Shown here: piece by piece, positions 1 through 9,001 of the stretch
Layout: every line of letters begins with the position of its first letter
Numbering within the stretch: the stretch's first letter is position 1
Source: Acidiflorens sp963847715
GTDB taxonomy: Bacteria > Acidobacteriota > Terriglobia > Terriglobales > Acidobacteriaceae
DNA length: 64,000 nt
Direction: 5' to 3'
Assembly (NCBI GenBank): GCA_963847715.1
Contig: CAWKAZ010000006.1
Coordinates: 271,368 to 335,367, forward strand
Position numbers and translations under genes: made by a program
Notes under the pieces: generated by a model
The model's database searches: none
Seen by the model: the letters and a program-made list of their open reading frames with translations, nothing else
Told to the model about the DNA's origin: nothing

Positions 1-300
1 AATCACAACCCGCAGACCATGTTCTTCAGTGTGTGAATACAGCCCCGGAGGTCTGCACGAAGACGAGGTTGGTCGTTAGTCATCGGTCGTTAGTAGTGAG
101 TCAGACTGTGCCCCAGAGCCTGCCCTGAGCTTGTCGAAGGGTTCGCGCCCGTTCTTTGGGCGCTAACCTGCGCCAGTTAAGGGGAAGTGTCCACCAGCGA
201 CCAACGACCAACGACCAGCGACTGAAACTGCCTAAAGTCACAACCGCACTGTGAGCAACGTCCTTTGCAGAAGTTCGGACCTCAGGCAAATTGATCCGAC
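1..300. other. Intergenic region with heptamer repeats
   Basis: I see no convincing gene here. Two short runs of a 7-bp tandem repeat lie at about 70-95 (minus orientation) and 197-222 (plus orientation, GACCAAC units). A copy of the widely dispersed sequence CCTGAGCTTGTCGAAGGG lies at about 124-141. The xylanase start follows at 301. Confidence 0.6.
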
Positions 301-1389
301 ATGAGGATCACGCAAGCACTGGCACTGGCAGTCGCGATCGTCTGTTCAGCGTCAGGCAGCGATGTTAAGCAACAAGCTTTGCGTGAAGCCGCGCAGACGG
401 CAGGCATGCTGATCGGCACGGCCGTAAGGCCGGCGCAACTCTCCGAAACGGCATACGCATCGACGCTCGCGCGCGAATTCAACATGGTGGAACCAGAAGA
501 CGCGCTCAAGTGGGAGGTAGTCCATCCGCAGCCAGAATCGTACGATTTTTCTCAAGCTGACCAGATCGTGCGTTTCGCAATCGAGCACAATATGAAAGTC
601 CGAGGCCACACACTGGTCTGGCACCGGCAAAACCCGCCCTGGCTCACCGAAGGAAAATATACCTCTCTCGAACTCGAGAAGATTCTCGAGAGCCACATCA
701 AAGCCGTCGTGGGACACTACCGTGGCAAGATTTTCGCCTGGGACGTGGTCAACGAAGCCTTCGACGAGATACATCCCGGACAACTTCGCAGCACAATCTG
801 GCGCGACCAGCCCGGCATCGGACTGGCGTCCGACAGCACCGCCTACATCGAGCGCTGTTTTCGCTGGGCCCACGAAGCCGATCCTCAAGCCTTGCTGTTT
901 TACAACGAGGCCGAGGCAGAGGTCATCAATGCCAAGTCAGATGCCATCTACGCTATGGTTCGCGATTTCCGCGAGCGCGGCGTTCCCATCAACGGCATCG
1001 GACTGCAGATGCATATCGCGAGCCTCCACGCCGACGTTCCATCTATTTCCGCGAACATCAAGCGGTTCACCGATCTCGGAGTCCAGGTCCACATCACCGA
1101 AATGGACATCGCCCTCCGTGTGAATGCCGAAGGCGATGCTCGTGCCGAAGACCTCCAGCAGCAGGCAGAACTCTACCGCCAGATTGCCGCCGCCTGTCTG
1201 TCTCACCACGGATGCACGGCAATCCAGACCTGGGGCTTCACCGACAAATACTCATGGATTGGCTCGCACTCAAAAAAGACCCAAGGCGCAGCACTTCTAT
1301 TCGACCAGAGCTATCGACCCAAGCCCGCATACGAGTCCCTGCGCAATGCGCTGCAGGGGCACGAAGAACCCCGATCAACCAGCCACTAA
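301..1389 (+). CDS. GH10 endo-1,4-beta-xylanase, secreted
   Basis: This is a glycoside hydrolase family 10 enzyme that cleaves internal beta-1,4 bonds of xylan with retention of configuration. The 362-residue protein starts with a short hydrophobic stretch (residues 4-18) that looks like an export signal. It then contains one complete GH10 barrel and no carbohydrate-binding module. The family signatures are clear: GHTLVWH at 102-108, the acid/base glutamate E152 in WDVVNEAF, and the nucleophile E267 in VHITEMD. No other glycan genes are nearby, so it looks like a stand-alone enzyme. The ATG at 301 has only a weak Shine-Dalgarno match. The family call is secure; the substrate follows from the family. 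Confidence 0.95.
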   Translation: MRITQALALAVAIVCSASGSDVKQQALREAAQTAGMLIGTAVRPAQLSETAYASTLAREFNMVEPEDALKWEVVHPQPESYDFSQADQIVRFAIEHNMKVRGHTLVWHRQNPPWLTEGKYTSLELEKILESHIKAVVGHYRGKIFAWDVVNEAFDEIHPGQLRSTIWRDQPGIGLASDSTAYIERCFRWAHEADPQALLFYNEAEAEVINAKSDAIYAMVRDFRERGVPINGIGLQMHIASLHADVPSISANIKRFTDLGVQVHITEMDIALRVNAEGDARAEDLQQQAELYRQIAAACLSHHGCTAIQTWGFTDKYSWIGSHSKKTQGAALLFDQSYRPKPAYESLRNALQGHEEPRSTSH

Positions 1390-1424
1390 CGACCAGCGAC
1401 TAACGACCAACGACTCTTTATAAT
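1386..1424 (+). repeat. Heptamer tandem repeat with a -10-like box
   Basis: Four 7-bp units of the type TAACGAC/CAGCGAC/CAACGAC run from 1387 to about 1415, between the xylanase stop and the histidine kinase. A perfect TATAAT follows at 1419-1424. No -35 hexamer is visible at the usual spacing, so promoter function is only possible. Confidence 0.5.
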
Positions 1425-1465
1425 GGAGGCCATTCTGTCTCCGGCTCTACATCCCGCCGAGACGC

Positions 1466-3712
1466 TTGGCCTTGCCCGCCCCGAATCCAATTCGCGACGA
1501 AACGACGACTTCGGGCCGCCGGAAAGCGGTCATCGCGCTAGCCGTCGGTGCGTTTCTCCTGCTCGGCATCCTGGTAGCCCAGGCCTCCTTCAATCTGAAG
1601 TTCATCAGCCCCGACAGCAATCAACAACTCCTGTTCTTCGCCGGACTCACCGGCCTCATCTTCTCCGCTTTCGTCGCCCTGACCCTGGTTCTCGGACGCA
1701 ACCTCGTTAAGCTCTACGCCGAACGGCGGCAGGGCGTGGCCGGTTCGAAGTTCCGCACACGCCTCGTAGTGGTCAGCCTGCTCCTGTCTTTCCTGCCCGT
1801 GATTGCGATGTTCTGGTTTTCCTACGGACTGATCAACCGCTCCATCGACAAATGGTTTTCGCAGCCCGTCGAAGAGGTCCGCGCCGATACCGCCGCCATG
1901 TCGGCCCTCCTCTACGATTACGCCGGCCAGAATGCTACTTCGGAAGCTCAATCCATCGCCCAGACCGAAGAATTTCAACAAGCATTTATCAGCGGAAGTT
2001 TTTCGGAAGTGACGCAGGAACTCCGAGAACACATTCCAACCCTGCAAGGCGGCTTCGTTCTGGCCCTCGCAAAAGGTAACGCAGCCGCTAGTCTGAACGC
2101 GCCGACGCCATGGAATGAAATGAAGGATAGATTTCCCCTGGAGGCCGCCCTGCGCGGAGAACATCCTCATTTCCAGTGGGGTACAACCGACTACATTGTC
2201 GCCGCGACGCCAATGAAAGACGGCGCAGTGATTGTGGCCATGCCTCTTCCGCCGAAATTCGCTCAGACCGCCAAGCAGATTCAAGATAGCCAGAAGCGCT
2301 ACATTGAACTCGCGGCCAAGAGAAAGTTGTTTCGCCGCACCTACATCGGATTTCTGCTGCTGCTGACCGTCTTGGTGCTCTTCGCATCCACCTGGCTCGC
2401 GCTCCTACTTTCGAAACTCGTCAACCGTCCCGTCGCGGCTCTGGCTGCCGGCACCGAGGCAATCTCCAAAGGACAACTCGACTACCGTGTCGATATCCGC
2501 GCCACCGACGAACTGGCCGAACTGGTGCAGTCTTTCAACAGCATGGCGGAGCAACTCGAATCCAGCCGCCACCAGATCGAAACCTCTAGTCGCGATGTGG
2601 GAGCGGCAAACGAGGCGCTCGAACGAAGGCGTCGCTATATCGAGACAGTCCTCGAGAGTATCCCCACGGGAGTGATTTCGGTTGATGCGGCCCGCCGCGT
2701 TACCTTAGCCAACGCCGCTTTTGCTCGCATGTTTTATGTCGAACGTAGCGAGTATCTGAACCCGGCAGCACTCACCAATCTGCCTCTACGGGACGTTATA
2801 CCTGCCGACGTGCTGGCTGACCTCGAGCCACTACTGCGCCGCGCGGATCGTATGGGTATCACCGCCGCGAACATGGAGCTCTCCCTGCTCCACGCGAAGC
2901 TGAATGTCGCGGTGACCATATCTGCCCTGAGCCATGCTGCCGAAGGATTAGGATACGTCCTGGTATTCGAAGACCTCTCGGATTTGCTGCGCGCCCAGAA
3001 ACAGGCAGCGTGGCGCGAAGTGGCGCGGCGCGTCGCGCACGAAATCAAGAACCCGCTGACTCCCATCGCTCTCTCCGCCGAGCGCATCCACCGCCATCTG
3101 GCCCGAGGCACTGCTCCCGATGAAGCCTCGCTTGAGGTGATCCGCACTTGCTCGGAGACAATTCGGAATGCAGTCGAAACCGTCCGCGCCCTGGTGGATG
3201 AGTTCGCGGTTCTGGCTCGCTTCCCGGCCTCCCGCCCACAACCCGCCAGCCTGAATAACCTGATCGAAGGGGCATTGATCATGTTCAACGGTCGTCTGGA
3301 AGGAATCCACGTGCGCACAGAGCTGGCAAGTGATCTACCCTCGGTGCTGGCCGATCCCGAAGCCATCAAGCGGGCCGTTGCGAATCTTGTCGACAATGCC
3401 GCCGAAGCGATGCAGGAAGCCATTCTGAAAGAGATCACGATTTCCACTTCACTAGTAGCGAGTCGCGATGCCGTTGAACTTGCGGTCTCCGACACCGGAC
3501 AAGGAATCTCCCGTGACGTCAAAGAAAGGCTTTTCCTACCCTATTTTTCCACCAAGCAGCGCGGCACAGGACTGGGATTGGCCATCGTCAGCCGGATTGT
3601 GGAAGACCACCGCGGTTCGATCCGCGTCGAAGAAAATAAGCCTTTCGGTACCCGGTTCGTGATCGAGTTGCCCGTAGCCGCCGAAACAATCAGCGCACCG
3701 GCAGCAAGTTAA
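1466..3712 (+). CDS. NtrY-type sensor histidine kinase
   Basis: A membrane histidine kinase of 748 residues with the NtrY arrangement. Three hydrophobic segments lie within the first 120 residues, followed by a periplasmic stretch, a fourth membrane segment at about 293-315, a HAMP linker, a PAS domain, a HisKA dimerisation helix with the H-box AHEIKNPLTP, and a HATPase domain with GTGLGLAI. The reading frame opens with a TTG at 1466, because no ATG fits in frame near the start of the conserved region. The next gene is its likely partner response regulator, 120 bp downstream in the same direction. The signal sensed cannot be read from the sequence; nitrogen control is suggested only by the family name. 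Confidence 0.88.
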   Translation: MALPAPNPIRDETTTSGRRKAVIALAVGAFLLLGILVAQASFNLKFISPDSNQQLLFFAGLTGLIFSAFVALTLVLGRNLVKLYAERRQGVAGSKFRTRLVVVSLLLSFLPVIAMFWFSYGLINRSIDKWFSQPVEEVRADTAAMSALLYDYAGQNATSEAQSIAQTEEFQQAFISGSFSEVTQELREHIPTLQGGFVLALAKGNAAASLNAPTPWNEMKDRFPLEAALRGEHPHFQWGTTDYIVAATPMKDGAVIVAMPLPPKFAQTAKQIQDSQKRYIELAAKRKLFRRTYIGFLLLLTVLVLFASTWLALLLSKLVNRPVAALAAGTEAISKGQLDYRVDIRATDELAELVQSFNSMAEQLESSRHQIETSSRDVGAANEALERRRRYIETVLESIPTGVISVDAARRVTLANAAFARMFYVERSEYLNPAALTNLPLRDVIPADVLADLEPLLRRADRMGITAANMELSLLHAKLNVAVTISALSHAAEGLGYVLVFEDLSDLLRAQKQAAWREVARRVAHEIKNPLTPIALSAERIHRHLARGTAPDEASLEVIRTCSETIRNAVETVRALVDEFAVLARFPASRPQPASLNNLIEGALIMFNGRLEGIHVRTELASDLPSVLADPEAIKRAVANLVDNAAEAMQEAILKEITISTSLVASRDAVELAVSDTGQGISRDVKERLFLPYFSTKQRGTGLGLAIVSRIVEDHRGSIRVEENKPFGTRFVIELPVAAETISAPAAS

Positions 3713-3759
3713 GAAAGAAAATCATGACCCGCCGGCAGCGCATCAGCAGCGCAGTATGG

Positions 3760-3822
3760 CGAACCGCGAACCGCGAACGACGAACGACGAACGACCAAAG
3801 ACGAACGACCAACGACGCCGTT
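3760..3822 (+). repeat. Heptamer tandem repeat between kinase and regulator
   Basis: About eight or nine 7-bp units run head to tail (GAACCGC, GAACCGC, GAACGAC, GAACGAC, CAACGAC and similar). The period of 7 is unbroken, and the core GAACGAC matches the units at 1386-1415 and 197-222. It lies in the 120-bp spacer of an apparent two-gene operon. Confidence 0.8.
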
Positions 3823-3832
3823 AATCTAAACC

Positions 3833-5188
3833 ATGGCCCACATACTCATTGTCGACGACGAGTCCAGCATCCGTGAATCCTTGCGCGGCATCCTCGAGGA
3901 CGAGGGATACAAAATCTCCACCAGCCCCAGCGGCGAAGACTGCCTCGAGTTGCTGCGCAAGACCAGTTTCGATCTCATTCTCCTCGATGTGTGGCTGACG
4001 GGAATCGACGGCCTGGAAGTGCTGGAGAGAATCCGCGCTAGCGAAGATCCTCCCGAAGTCATCATGATCTCGGGCCATGGCACCATCGAAACCGCCGTGC
4101 GCGCCACCAAACTCGGCGCCTACGATTTCGCCGAGAAGCCGCTCTCGCTCGAGAGGACGCTCATCTTAGTCAAGAATGCGATCGACGCGCGCCGCCTGCG
4201 CCACGAAAATCTCGACCTGCGCAAACAACTTCAGACCAAAAGCGTGATCGTCGGCGACAGCGTTCCCATGAAGGCCTTGCGTCAGCAGATCGCCTTGATG
4301 GCCCCCACCAACGGACGCGTCTTGATTTACGGTGAGTCGGGTACCGGCAAAGAACTCGTCGCTCACGCTATCCATACGCAAAGTCTTCGCAAAGACGAAA
4401 TGTTTGTCGAGATGAACTGCGCCGCCATCCCCGAAGACCTGATCGACAGCGAACTTTTCGGACATCGCAAATCGTCGTTCCCTGGCGCTACCGCGGACAA
4501 AGAAGGCAAATTCCAGAAGGCCGACCGCGGCACTCTGTTTCTGGACGAAGTCGGCGACATGAGCCTGAAAACGCAGTCCAAGGTTCTGAGAACTCTCGAG
4601 CAGCAACGTTTCAACCCGGTGGGTAGCGACGATCCTGTGACCGTGGACGTCCGCGTGATTGCTTCCACTAACAAAGATCTGGAAGAAGAAATCGCGAAGG
4701 GCAATTTCCGTGAAGATCTTTTCTACCGTCTGAACGTGGTTCCATTCGTCGTGCCCCCGTTACGCGAGCGCAAAGAAGACATACCACTGTTTGCCCGGCA
4801 CTTTCTGAAGGAGTTTGCTTCCGCCTACGGCCGACGCCCCCGGGAAATCACTGATGAAGCGATCGATGCCCTAATGCGTTATGCCTGGCCGGGCAACGTT
4901 CGCGAGTTGCGTAACGTGATCGAACGGATCGTCATCATGAATCCCACCACCTCGCGCTTCGAACGCAAGCATCTGCCACCACTCGTGCACCGCGACGGCA
5001 ACCGGCGGGTGCCGGGTAGCGAAGGATCCACCTTGCATCAGGCGCGAGCCGCCTATGAGCGCGACTACATTCTCAAGAAATTAGATGAAAATCACGGCAA
5101 CGTAAGCCGCACAGCAGAAGTCCTTGGCCTGGAGCGCAGCCACCTCTACCGCAAAATGAAAAGCCTGGGAATCGCAGCAAAAGAATAG
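3833..5188 (+). CDS. NtrX-like response regulator, AAA+ and Fis domains
   Basis: A 451-residue NtrC-family regulator, probably phosphorylated by the kinase encoded just upstream. The receiver domain spans about 1-120, with the acid pocket at D8/D9 and the phosphoacceptor D52. A sigma-54-interaction AAA+ domain follows, with Walker A GESGTGKE at 168-175 and Walker B LFLDEVGD. A Fis-type helix-turn-helix closes the protein (AEVLGLERSHLYRKM). The GAFTGA loop that contacts sigma-54 reads SSFPGA at residues 214-219 (nt 4472-4489), which removes the key threonine. It may therefore act without sigma-54, or through an altered contact. The start ATG matches the beginning of the receiver fold. Confidence 0.9.
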   Translation: MAHILIVDDESSIRESLRGILEDEGYKISTSPSGEDCLELLRKTSFDLILLDVWLTGIDGLEVLERIRASEDPPEVIMISGHGTIETAVRATKLGAYDFAEKPLSLERTLILVKNAIDARRLRHENLDLRKQLQTKSVIVGDSVPMKALRQQIALMAPTNGRVLIYGESGTGKELVAHAIHTQSLRKDEMFVEMNCAAIPEDLIDSELFGHRKSSFPGATADKEGKFQKADRGTLFLDEVGDMSLKTQSKVLRTLEQQRFNPVGSDDPVTVDVRVIASTNKDLEEEIAKGNFREDLFYRLNVVPFVVPPLRERKEDIPLFARHFLKEFASAYGRRPREITDEAIDALMRYAWPGNVRELRNVIERIVIMNPTTSRFERKHLPPLVHRDGNRRVPGSEGSTLHQARAAYERDYILKKLDENHGNVSRTAEVLGLERSHLYRKMKSLGIAAKE

Positions 5189-5200
5189 GACAGCAGGTGC

Positions 5201-5275
5201 CAGGTCTCAGAAAGCGTCAGCGCCTGGCGGGTAGCAGGTGTTTCCTGAAACCCGATACCTAAGACCTGAGACCTG
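5201..5275. repeat. Inverted repeat between convergent genes
   Basis: CAGGTCTCAG at 5201-5210 is the exact inverse of CTGAGACCTG at 5266-5275, with related fragments of the same sequence in between. It lies between the 3' ends of the response regulator and the anti-sigma ATPase. It could form a long hairpin in transcripts from either side, but there is no T-tract. Confidence 0.6.
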
Positions 5276-5280
5276 CCCTT

Positions 5281-5733
5281 CTATCTCTTTCTCATATGTA
5301 TCTCAGTCCCATTCTTGTGGAACTGAACCTCGTCCATGAGCTGGTTGATGAGATAAATGCCGCGCCCGTGATTCGCGTAGAGGTTCTCACTATGCCGCGG
5401 GTCGGGGATTTTCGACGGATCAAAACCAGGGCCGGGATCCCGCACGATAATCAGCATGCCGCGATCCTGGTCGCATGCCACGTCGCATTCGATCACTTTG
5501 GATGAATCGCCCTTGGCGCCATGCACAACCGCATTCGCCAGAGCCTCCGCGAGGGCCAACTCGATGTCGTCTTCCCTGCCCGGCGCGCACTTCATTTCGC
5601 GCACCACATTCATCACACTGCGGACGACGGAATCGACTGCGGCGCGATCGGCGGCAAGGGTCACGCTCAGCTTGAGATCAAGCTTGCTGGCGTCAAAATT
5701 ACAAGATTGCTCAGACGATGGGGAATCGGACAT
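5281..5733 (-). CDS. RsbW/SpoIIAB-type ATP-binding regulator
   Basis: A 150-residue single-domain GHKL ATPase of the anti-sigma serine kinase type. The N-box region reads ELALAEALANAVVHGAK, the G1 box DPGPGFDP, and the G2 region NHGRGIYLI. Such proteins bind ATP and either sequester a sigma factor or phosphorylate an anti-anti-sigma (STAS) protein. No STAS or sigma gene is adjacent, so its partner lies elsewhere. I start it at the ATG at 5733, because the 39 extra codons available upstream look unlike protein and the family is normally about 140-160 residues. Confidence 0.85.
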   Translation of the reverse strand: MSDSPSSEQSCNFDASKLDLKLSVTLAADRAAVDSVVRSVMNVVREMKCAPGREDDIELALAEALANAVVHGAKGDSSKVIECDVACDQDRGMLIIVRDPGPGFDPSKIPDPRHSENLYANHGRGIYLINQLMDEVQFHKNGTEIHMRKR

Positions 5734-5922
5734 AAACGGCTTGTGGGCCCGCTTGCAGCTTCTCCAATTAGTAGGATGCAGAAGGACGCTGAGAGATTCT
5801 ATGGACTTAAGAGCCCAGATGCAAACTTTATTTGGACGGAAGACAACCATTTTCCCGTTACGTTCGCGGGTTACTTTTGTGAATTCTGAGATCTGAGATC
5901 GCGGAGTGGCGGCAACTCGTCA

Positions 5923-6864
5923 TCATTCCGGCTCTGCTGGTCCCCCAATCTGCTGCAGTTGACGCCGCCAATCGAGTTCTTCGACAAAGTTGCGCGAGTC
6001 TCGCCAACCAGCCTTAATCTTAACGAAAAGTTCCAGAAAGACCTTCGTGCCTACCATCTTCTCGATATCCAGACGAGCCGCCGTTCCGATCTTCTTCAGC
6101 ATCTGCCCACCCTTACCCAGTAGGATGGCCTTCTGCCCCTCACGTTCGCAAAAAATTACGGCGGCAATACGAGTGAGTTTTGCGCCTTCCTCGTACTGCT
6201 CAATCATCACCGAGACGGCGTGCGGCACCTCTTCGTGCGTCTGCATGAGGACATGTTCGCGAATCAACTCCGCCGCCATGAATCGCACCGGCTGGTCCGT
6301 GATCTGGTCTTCTGGAAAATAACGAGGGCCGTTCGGCAGCGCTTTGAGCAGACAAGCCAATAGCTCATCAAGTCCTTTTTTCTTCAGCGCCGAGATCGGA
6401 ACGATCTCCTTGAAATCGTGGAGAGTCTGGAACTGCGCCATCAGCGGCAACAACTTGCTCTTATCGTTCAGCAAGTCAATCTTGTTCAGCAGAAGAAAGA
6501 CCGGGGTCCCCGCCTTTTTTGCCATATCGAGCACGAAGGTGTCTTCCCGGTCCCACTTCTTCTTCGCATCAACGATCAGCAAAATCAGTTCGCAGCCTTC
6601 GAGCGCTTCGCGCACTTCCGACATCATCTTGCGGCCCAGCGACGATCCGGAATGGTGAACTCCGGGAGTATCGATGAGCACAATCTGCCCCGCCTCCCGG
6701 CCTCTTTGTTTCGGAACATTGATGATGCCAAGAATTCGGTTGCGTGTAGTCTGCGGCTTCGGAGAAATGATAGCCAGCTTCTCGCCCACAAGCGCGTTCA
6801 ACAATGTGCTCTTCCCGGCGTTAGGGCGGCCCAGAATACAAACAAATCCGGAGTGAAAAGACAT
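5923..6864 (-). CDS. era: GTPase Era
   Basis: Ribosome-assembly GTPase that binds the 3' end of 16S rRNA and helps mature the 30S subunit. The 313-residue protein has G1 GRPNAGKST near residue 12, G3 DTPG, and G4 NKID. A C-terminal KH domain carries ILLGKGGQMLKKIG, the RNA-binding GxxG loop. Length and domain order match Era. It lies in a minus-strand block of housekeeping genes but has its own spacer on both sides. Confidence 0.97.
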   Translation of the reverse strand: MSFHSGFVCILGRPNAGKSTLLNALVGEKLAIISPKPQTTRNRILGIINVPKQRGREAGQIVLIDTPGVHHSGSSLGRKMMSEVREALEGCELILLIVDAKKKWDREDTFVLDMAKKAGTPVFLLLNKIDLLNDKSKLLPLMAQFQTLHDFKEIVPISALKKKGLDELLACLLKALPNGPRYFPEDQITDQPVRFMAAELIREHVLMQTHEEVPHAVSVMIEQYEEGAKLTRIAAVIFCEREGQKAILLGKGGQMLKKIGTAARLDIEKMVGTKVFLELFVKIKAGWRDSRNFVEELDWRRQLQQIGGPAEPE

Positions 6865-6895
6865 GCAACTAGGGTACTAGGTTTCCCGGTCTGAG

Positions 6896-7050
6896 GTCAG
6901 CGAAGCTAGAGAGGTTTCTGGAGACTCACGAATCCGAGCCTCGTCGTGGTCAGCGCAGCTGGAAAGGTTTCGGCAAAACTCACGAATGCGTGCCTCGCGT
7001 GGAAGAGCGGCCCTTCAGGGCCGCGCAAGAAACCGAGGCAATGCGGGCTT
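6896..7050. repeat. 53-bp tandem duplication plus palindromic elements
   Basis: Two diverged copies of a 53-bp unit lie head to tail at 6896-6948 and 6949-7001; both begin GTCAGCG and contain ACTCACGAAT. They are followed by the perfect palindrome GCGGCCCTTCAGGGCCGC (7007-7024) and a second short hairpin, GGGCTTTAGCCC, at about 7045. The first palindrome with its GGAAGA flank recurs at 14944-14969. Confidence 0.75.
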
Positions 7051-7091
7051 TAGCCCCGGTGGCATTGTCGCGCCCAGAACGGCACGCACAC

Positions 7092-7463
7092 TCAGTAACC
7101 GTTGCGCATCTTATCCTGAACGCTCTTCGCTAACTTCTGGATCTCCTGCGCCTTCTTGATGACGTCCATGGAAAGGACGTTGGCGCCAGTCCCGTCAACG
7201 TGCAACTTCAGCTCAGCGGCGAGCGCCAGCAGCTTTTCGGTGTCAACTCGAAGCTGCGTCTGCCGTTGCGCCAAGAGTCGCTTTACTTGTTCTTGCTCGA
7301 GTTGCTGGTGAGGATCGCCGGAGAAGTTGCTGTTCGCCGCTTCGCGTTCGGCAGCGATCTTCTGTATTTCGGCAGCATTCACCGTGACTGGTTTCGACTG
7401 AGAATTGGCGGGGATTACGAAAAACGTCAGCGACAAAAGAACAACTGCAACATACTTCAACAT
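7092..7463 (-). CDS. Small secreted helical protein, unknown function
   Basis: A 123-residue protein I do not recognise. It begins with a clear signal peptide (about residues 1-22, ending in PANSQS). A charged, strongly helical body follows, with Gln/Glu/Ala-rich stretches that could form a coiled coil. The start at 7463 is preferred because GGAG lies 8 nt upstream and the signal peptide begins at once; an ATG 15 nt further upstream is the alternative. No cysteines and no enzyme motifs are visible. A periplasmic role is inferred from the signal alone. Confidence 0.7.
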   Translation of the reverse strand: MLKYVAVVLLSLTFFVIPANSQSKPVTVNAAEIQKIAAEREAANSNFSGDPHQQLEQEQVKRLLAQRQTQLRVDTEKLLALAAELKLHVDGTGANVLSMDVIKKAQEIQKLAKSVQDKMRNGY

Positions 7464-7604
7464 AACCGGGCTCCGCATAGCCGTCGCAGTTTGCGATGGC
7501 TAGGCAACTAGTTAGCACGGTTCATGTGAAGAAAAGAACGGGCAAAAGGGCCGCCGCAATACGAAGGTAACAATAACCTCAAAGTCGCGGCGCGGCCCAC
7601 ACGC

Positions 7605-7630
7605 AAAAAAGCGAGGGCCATAGCCCTCGC
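7605..7630 (-). terminator. Intrinsic terminator after rho
   Basis: On the minus strand a perfect 8-bp stem, GCGAGGGC with loop TATG and GCCCTCGC, is followed directly by six T. It lies 20 bp after the rho stop codon, so rho itself appears to end at a factor-independent terminator. Confidence 0.9.
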
Positions 7631-7649
7631 TTCGGAACTTCCCAAGACT

Positions 7650-8900
7650 TTACAACTGGCTCATCTTAGCCAGAAACTCACTGTTCGTCTGCGCCTTAGC
7701 CAGCCGCTCGATCAGCAACTCCATCGCTTCTACCGGAGACAGCGGATTCAGCACTTTGCGCAGCACCCAGATGCGCTGCAAGTCTTCCTTCGGAATCAGC
7801 AGCTCTTCCTTACGCGTGCCCGAGCGCTGGATATCAATTGCCGGGAACGTCCTCTTATCGACCAGCTTGCGGTCGAGAATGATTTCCGAGTTACCCGTGC
7901 CTTTGAATTCTTCGAAGATCACGTCGTCCATGCGCGAACCAGTATCGATCAGTGCGGTGGCAATGATGGTCAAAGATCCGCCTTCTTCGATGTTACGGGC
8001 CGATCCAAAAAACCGCTTCGGACGCTGCAGCGCATTCGAATCGACGCCGCCGGAGAGCACTTTGCCCGATGGCGGAACAATCGTGTTATAAGCGCGCGCC
8101 AGACGCGTGATCGAATCGAGCAGAATGACTACGTCGCGCTTGTGCTCAACCAGTCTCTTCGCTTTCTCAATCACCATTTCCGCAACTTGTACGTGCCGCG
8201 CGGCGGGCTCGTCAAAGGTCGACGAAATAACTTCGCCCTTCACCGACCGCTGCATGTCGGTGACTTCTTCCGGGCGCTCGTCGATGAGCAGCACCATCAG
8301 CACAACTTCCGGATGATTCGTCGTAATCGAGTTCGCTACGTTCTGCAGGAGCATCGTCTTGCCGGCCCGCGGAGGCGAAACGATCAAACCGCGCTGGCCT
8401 TTGCCAAGCGGCGTGAGCAGATCCATGACGCGCGCGCTGACGTTTTCACGAACCGTTTCGAGCTTCAACCGCTCCTGCGGATACAGCGGCGTCAGGTTGT
8501 CGAACAGTATCTTGTTGCGCGCTTCGTCGGGCGACTCAAAATTGACCGCCTCGATCTTCACCAGCGCAAAATATTTCTCGCCCTCGTGCGGCGGACGGAC
8601 CTGGCCGCTGATCGTATCGCCGGTTTTCAGGTCAAATTTGCGGATCTGCGACGGCGACACGTAAATGTCATCCGGGCCCGGCAGGTAGTTGTAATCGGGC
8701 GAGCGCAGAAAGCCGTAGCCGTCAGGCAGGATTTCAAGTACGCCTTCGGCAAAGATGTGTCCTTCTTTTTCGCTTTGCGCCTGCAGGATTTTGAAGATGA
8801 GGTCCTGTTTGCGGAGTCCGCTGGCGCCGGGGAGTTCCAAAGATCGGGCGATCTTGGTCAGCTCCGTGATGTTTTTCTCTTTCAGTTCAGCAATGGTCAT
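7650..8900 (-). CDS. rho: Transcription termination factor Rho
   Basis: Hexameric RNA-dependent ATPase that terminates transcription. The 416-residue protein has the Rho N-terminal helical domain (MTIAELKEKN onward), a cold-shock-like RNA-binding domain containing GVLEILPDGYGFLRS, and the RecA-like motor. The motor shows Walker A PPRAGKT, the LLIDERPEEVTDM segment, and the Q- and R-loop region RPKRFFGSARN. There is no large N-terminal insertion of the kind found in many high-GC lineages. The omega-like gene lies 90 bp upstream in the same direction, and an intrinsic terminator follows. Confidence 0.98.
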   Translation of the reverse strand: MTIAELKEKNITELTKIARSLELPGASGLRKQDLIFKILQAQSEKEGHIFAEGVLEILPDGYGFLRSPDYNYLPGPDDIYVSPSQIRKFDLKTGDTISGQVRPPHEGEKYFALVKIEAVNFESPDEARNKILFDNLTPLYPQERLKLETVRENVSARVMDLLTPLGKGQRGLIVSPPRAGKTMLLQNVANSITTNHPEVVLMVLLIDERPEEVTDMQRSVKGEVISSTFDEPAARHVQVAEMVIEKAKRLVEHKRDVVILLDSITRLARAYNTIVPPSGKVLSGGVDSNALQRPKRFFGSARNIEEGGSLTIIATALIDTGSRMDDVIFEEFKGTGNSEIILDRKLVDKRTFPAIDIQRSGTRKEELLIPKEDLQRIWVLRKVLNPLSPVEAMELLIERLAKAQTNSEFLAKMSQL

Positions 8901-8960
8901 ATGTACCTACGGGATTGGATTTTCGGGAGGGATTTTTTCTCTCGCGGGGATAGATTGCTT

Positions 8961-9001
8961 TGCCGCCGTGCAGGGCACACGGCGGAGCTGCTAAGCAGCT
9001 C
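8961..9001 (-). repeat. Two adjacent hairpins at the end of the omega-like gene
   Basis: GAGCTGC-TAA-GCAGCTC (8985-9001) is a perfect inverted repeat that contains the stop codon of the omega-like gene. Next to it, CCGCCGTG and CACGGCGG form an 8-bp stem with a 7-nt loop (about 8963-8985). On the minus strand these lie just upstream of rho. They could slow or reduce readthrough into rho, but neither is followed by a T-tract. Confidence 0.55.
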
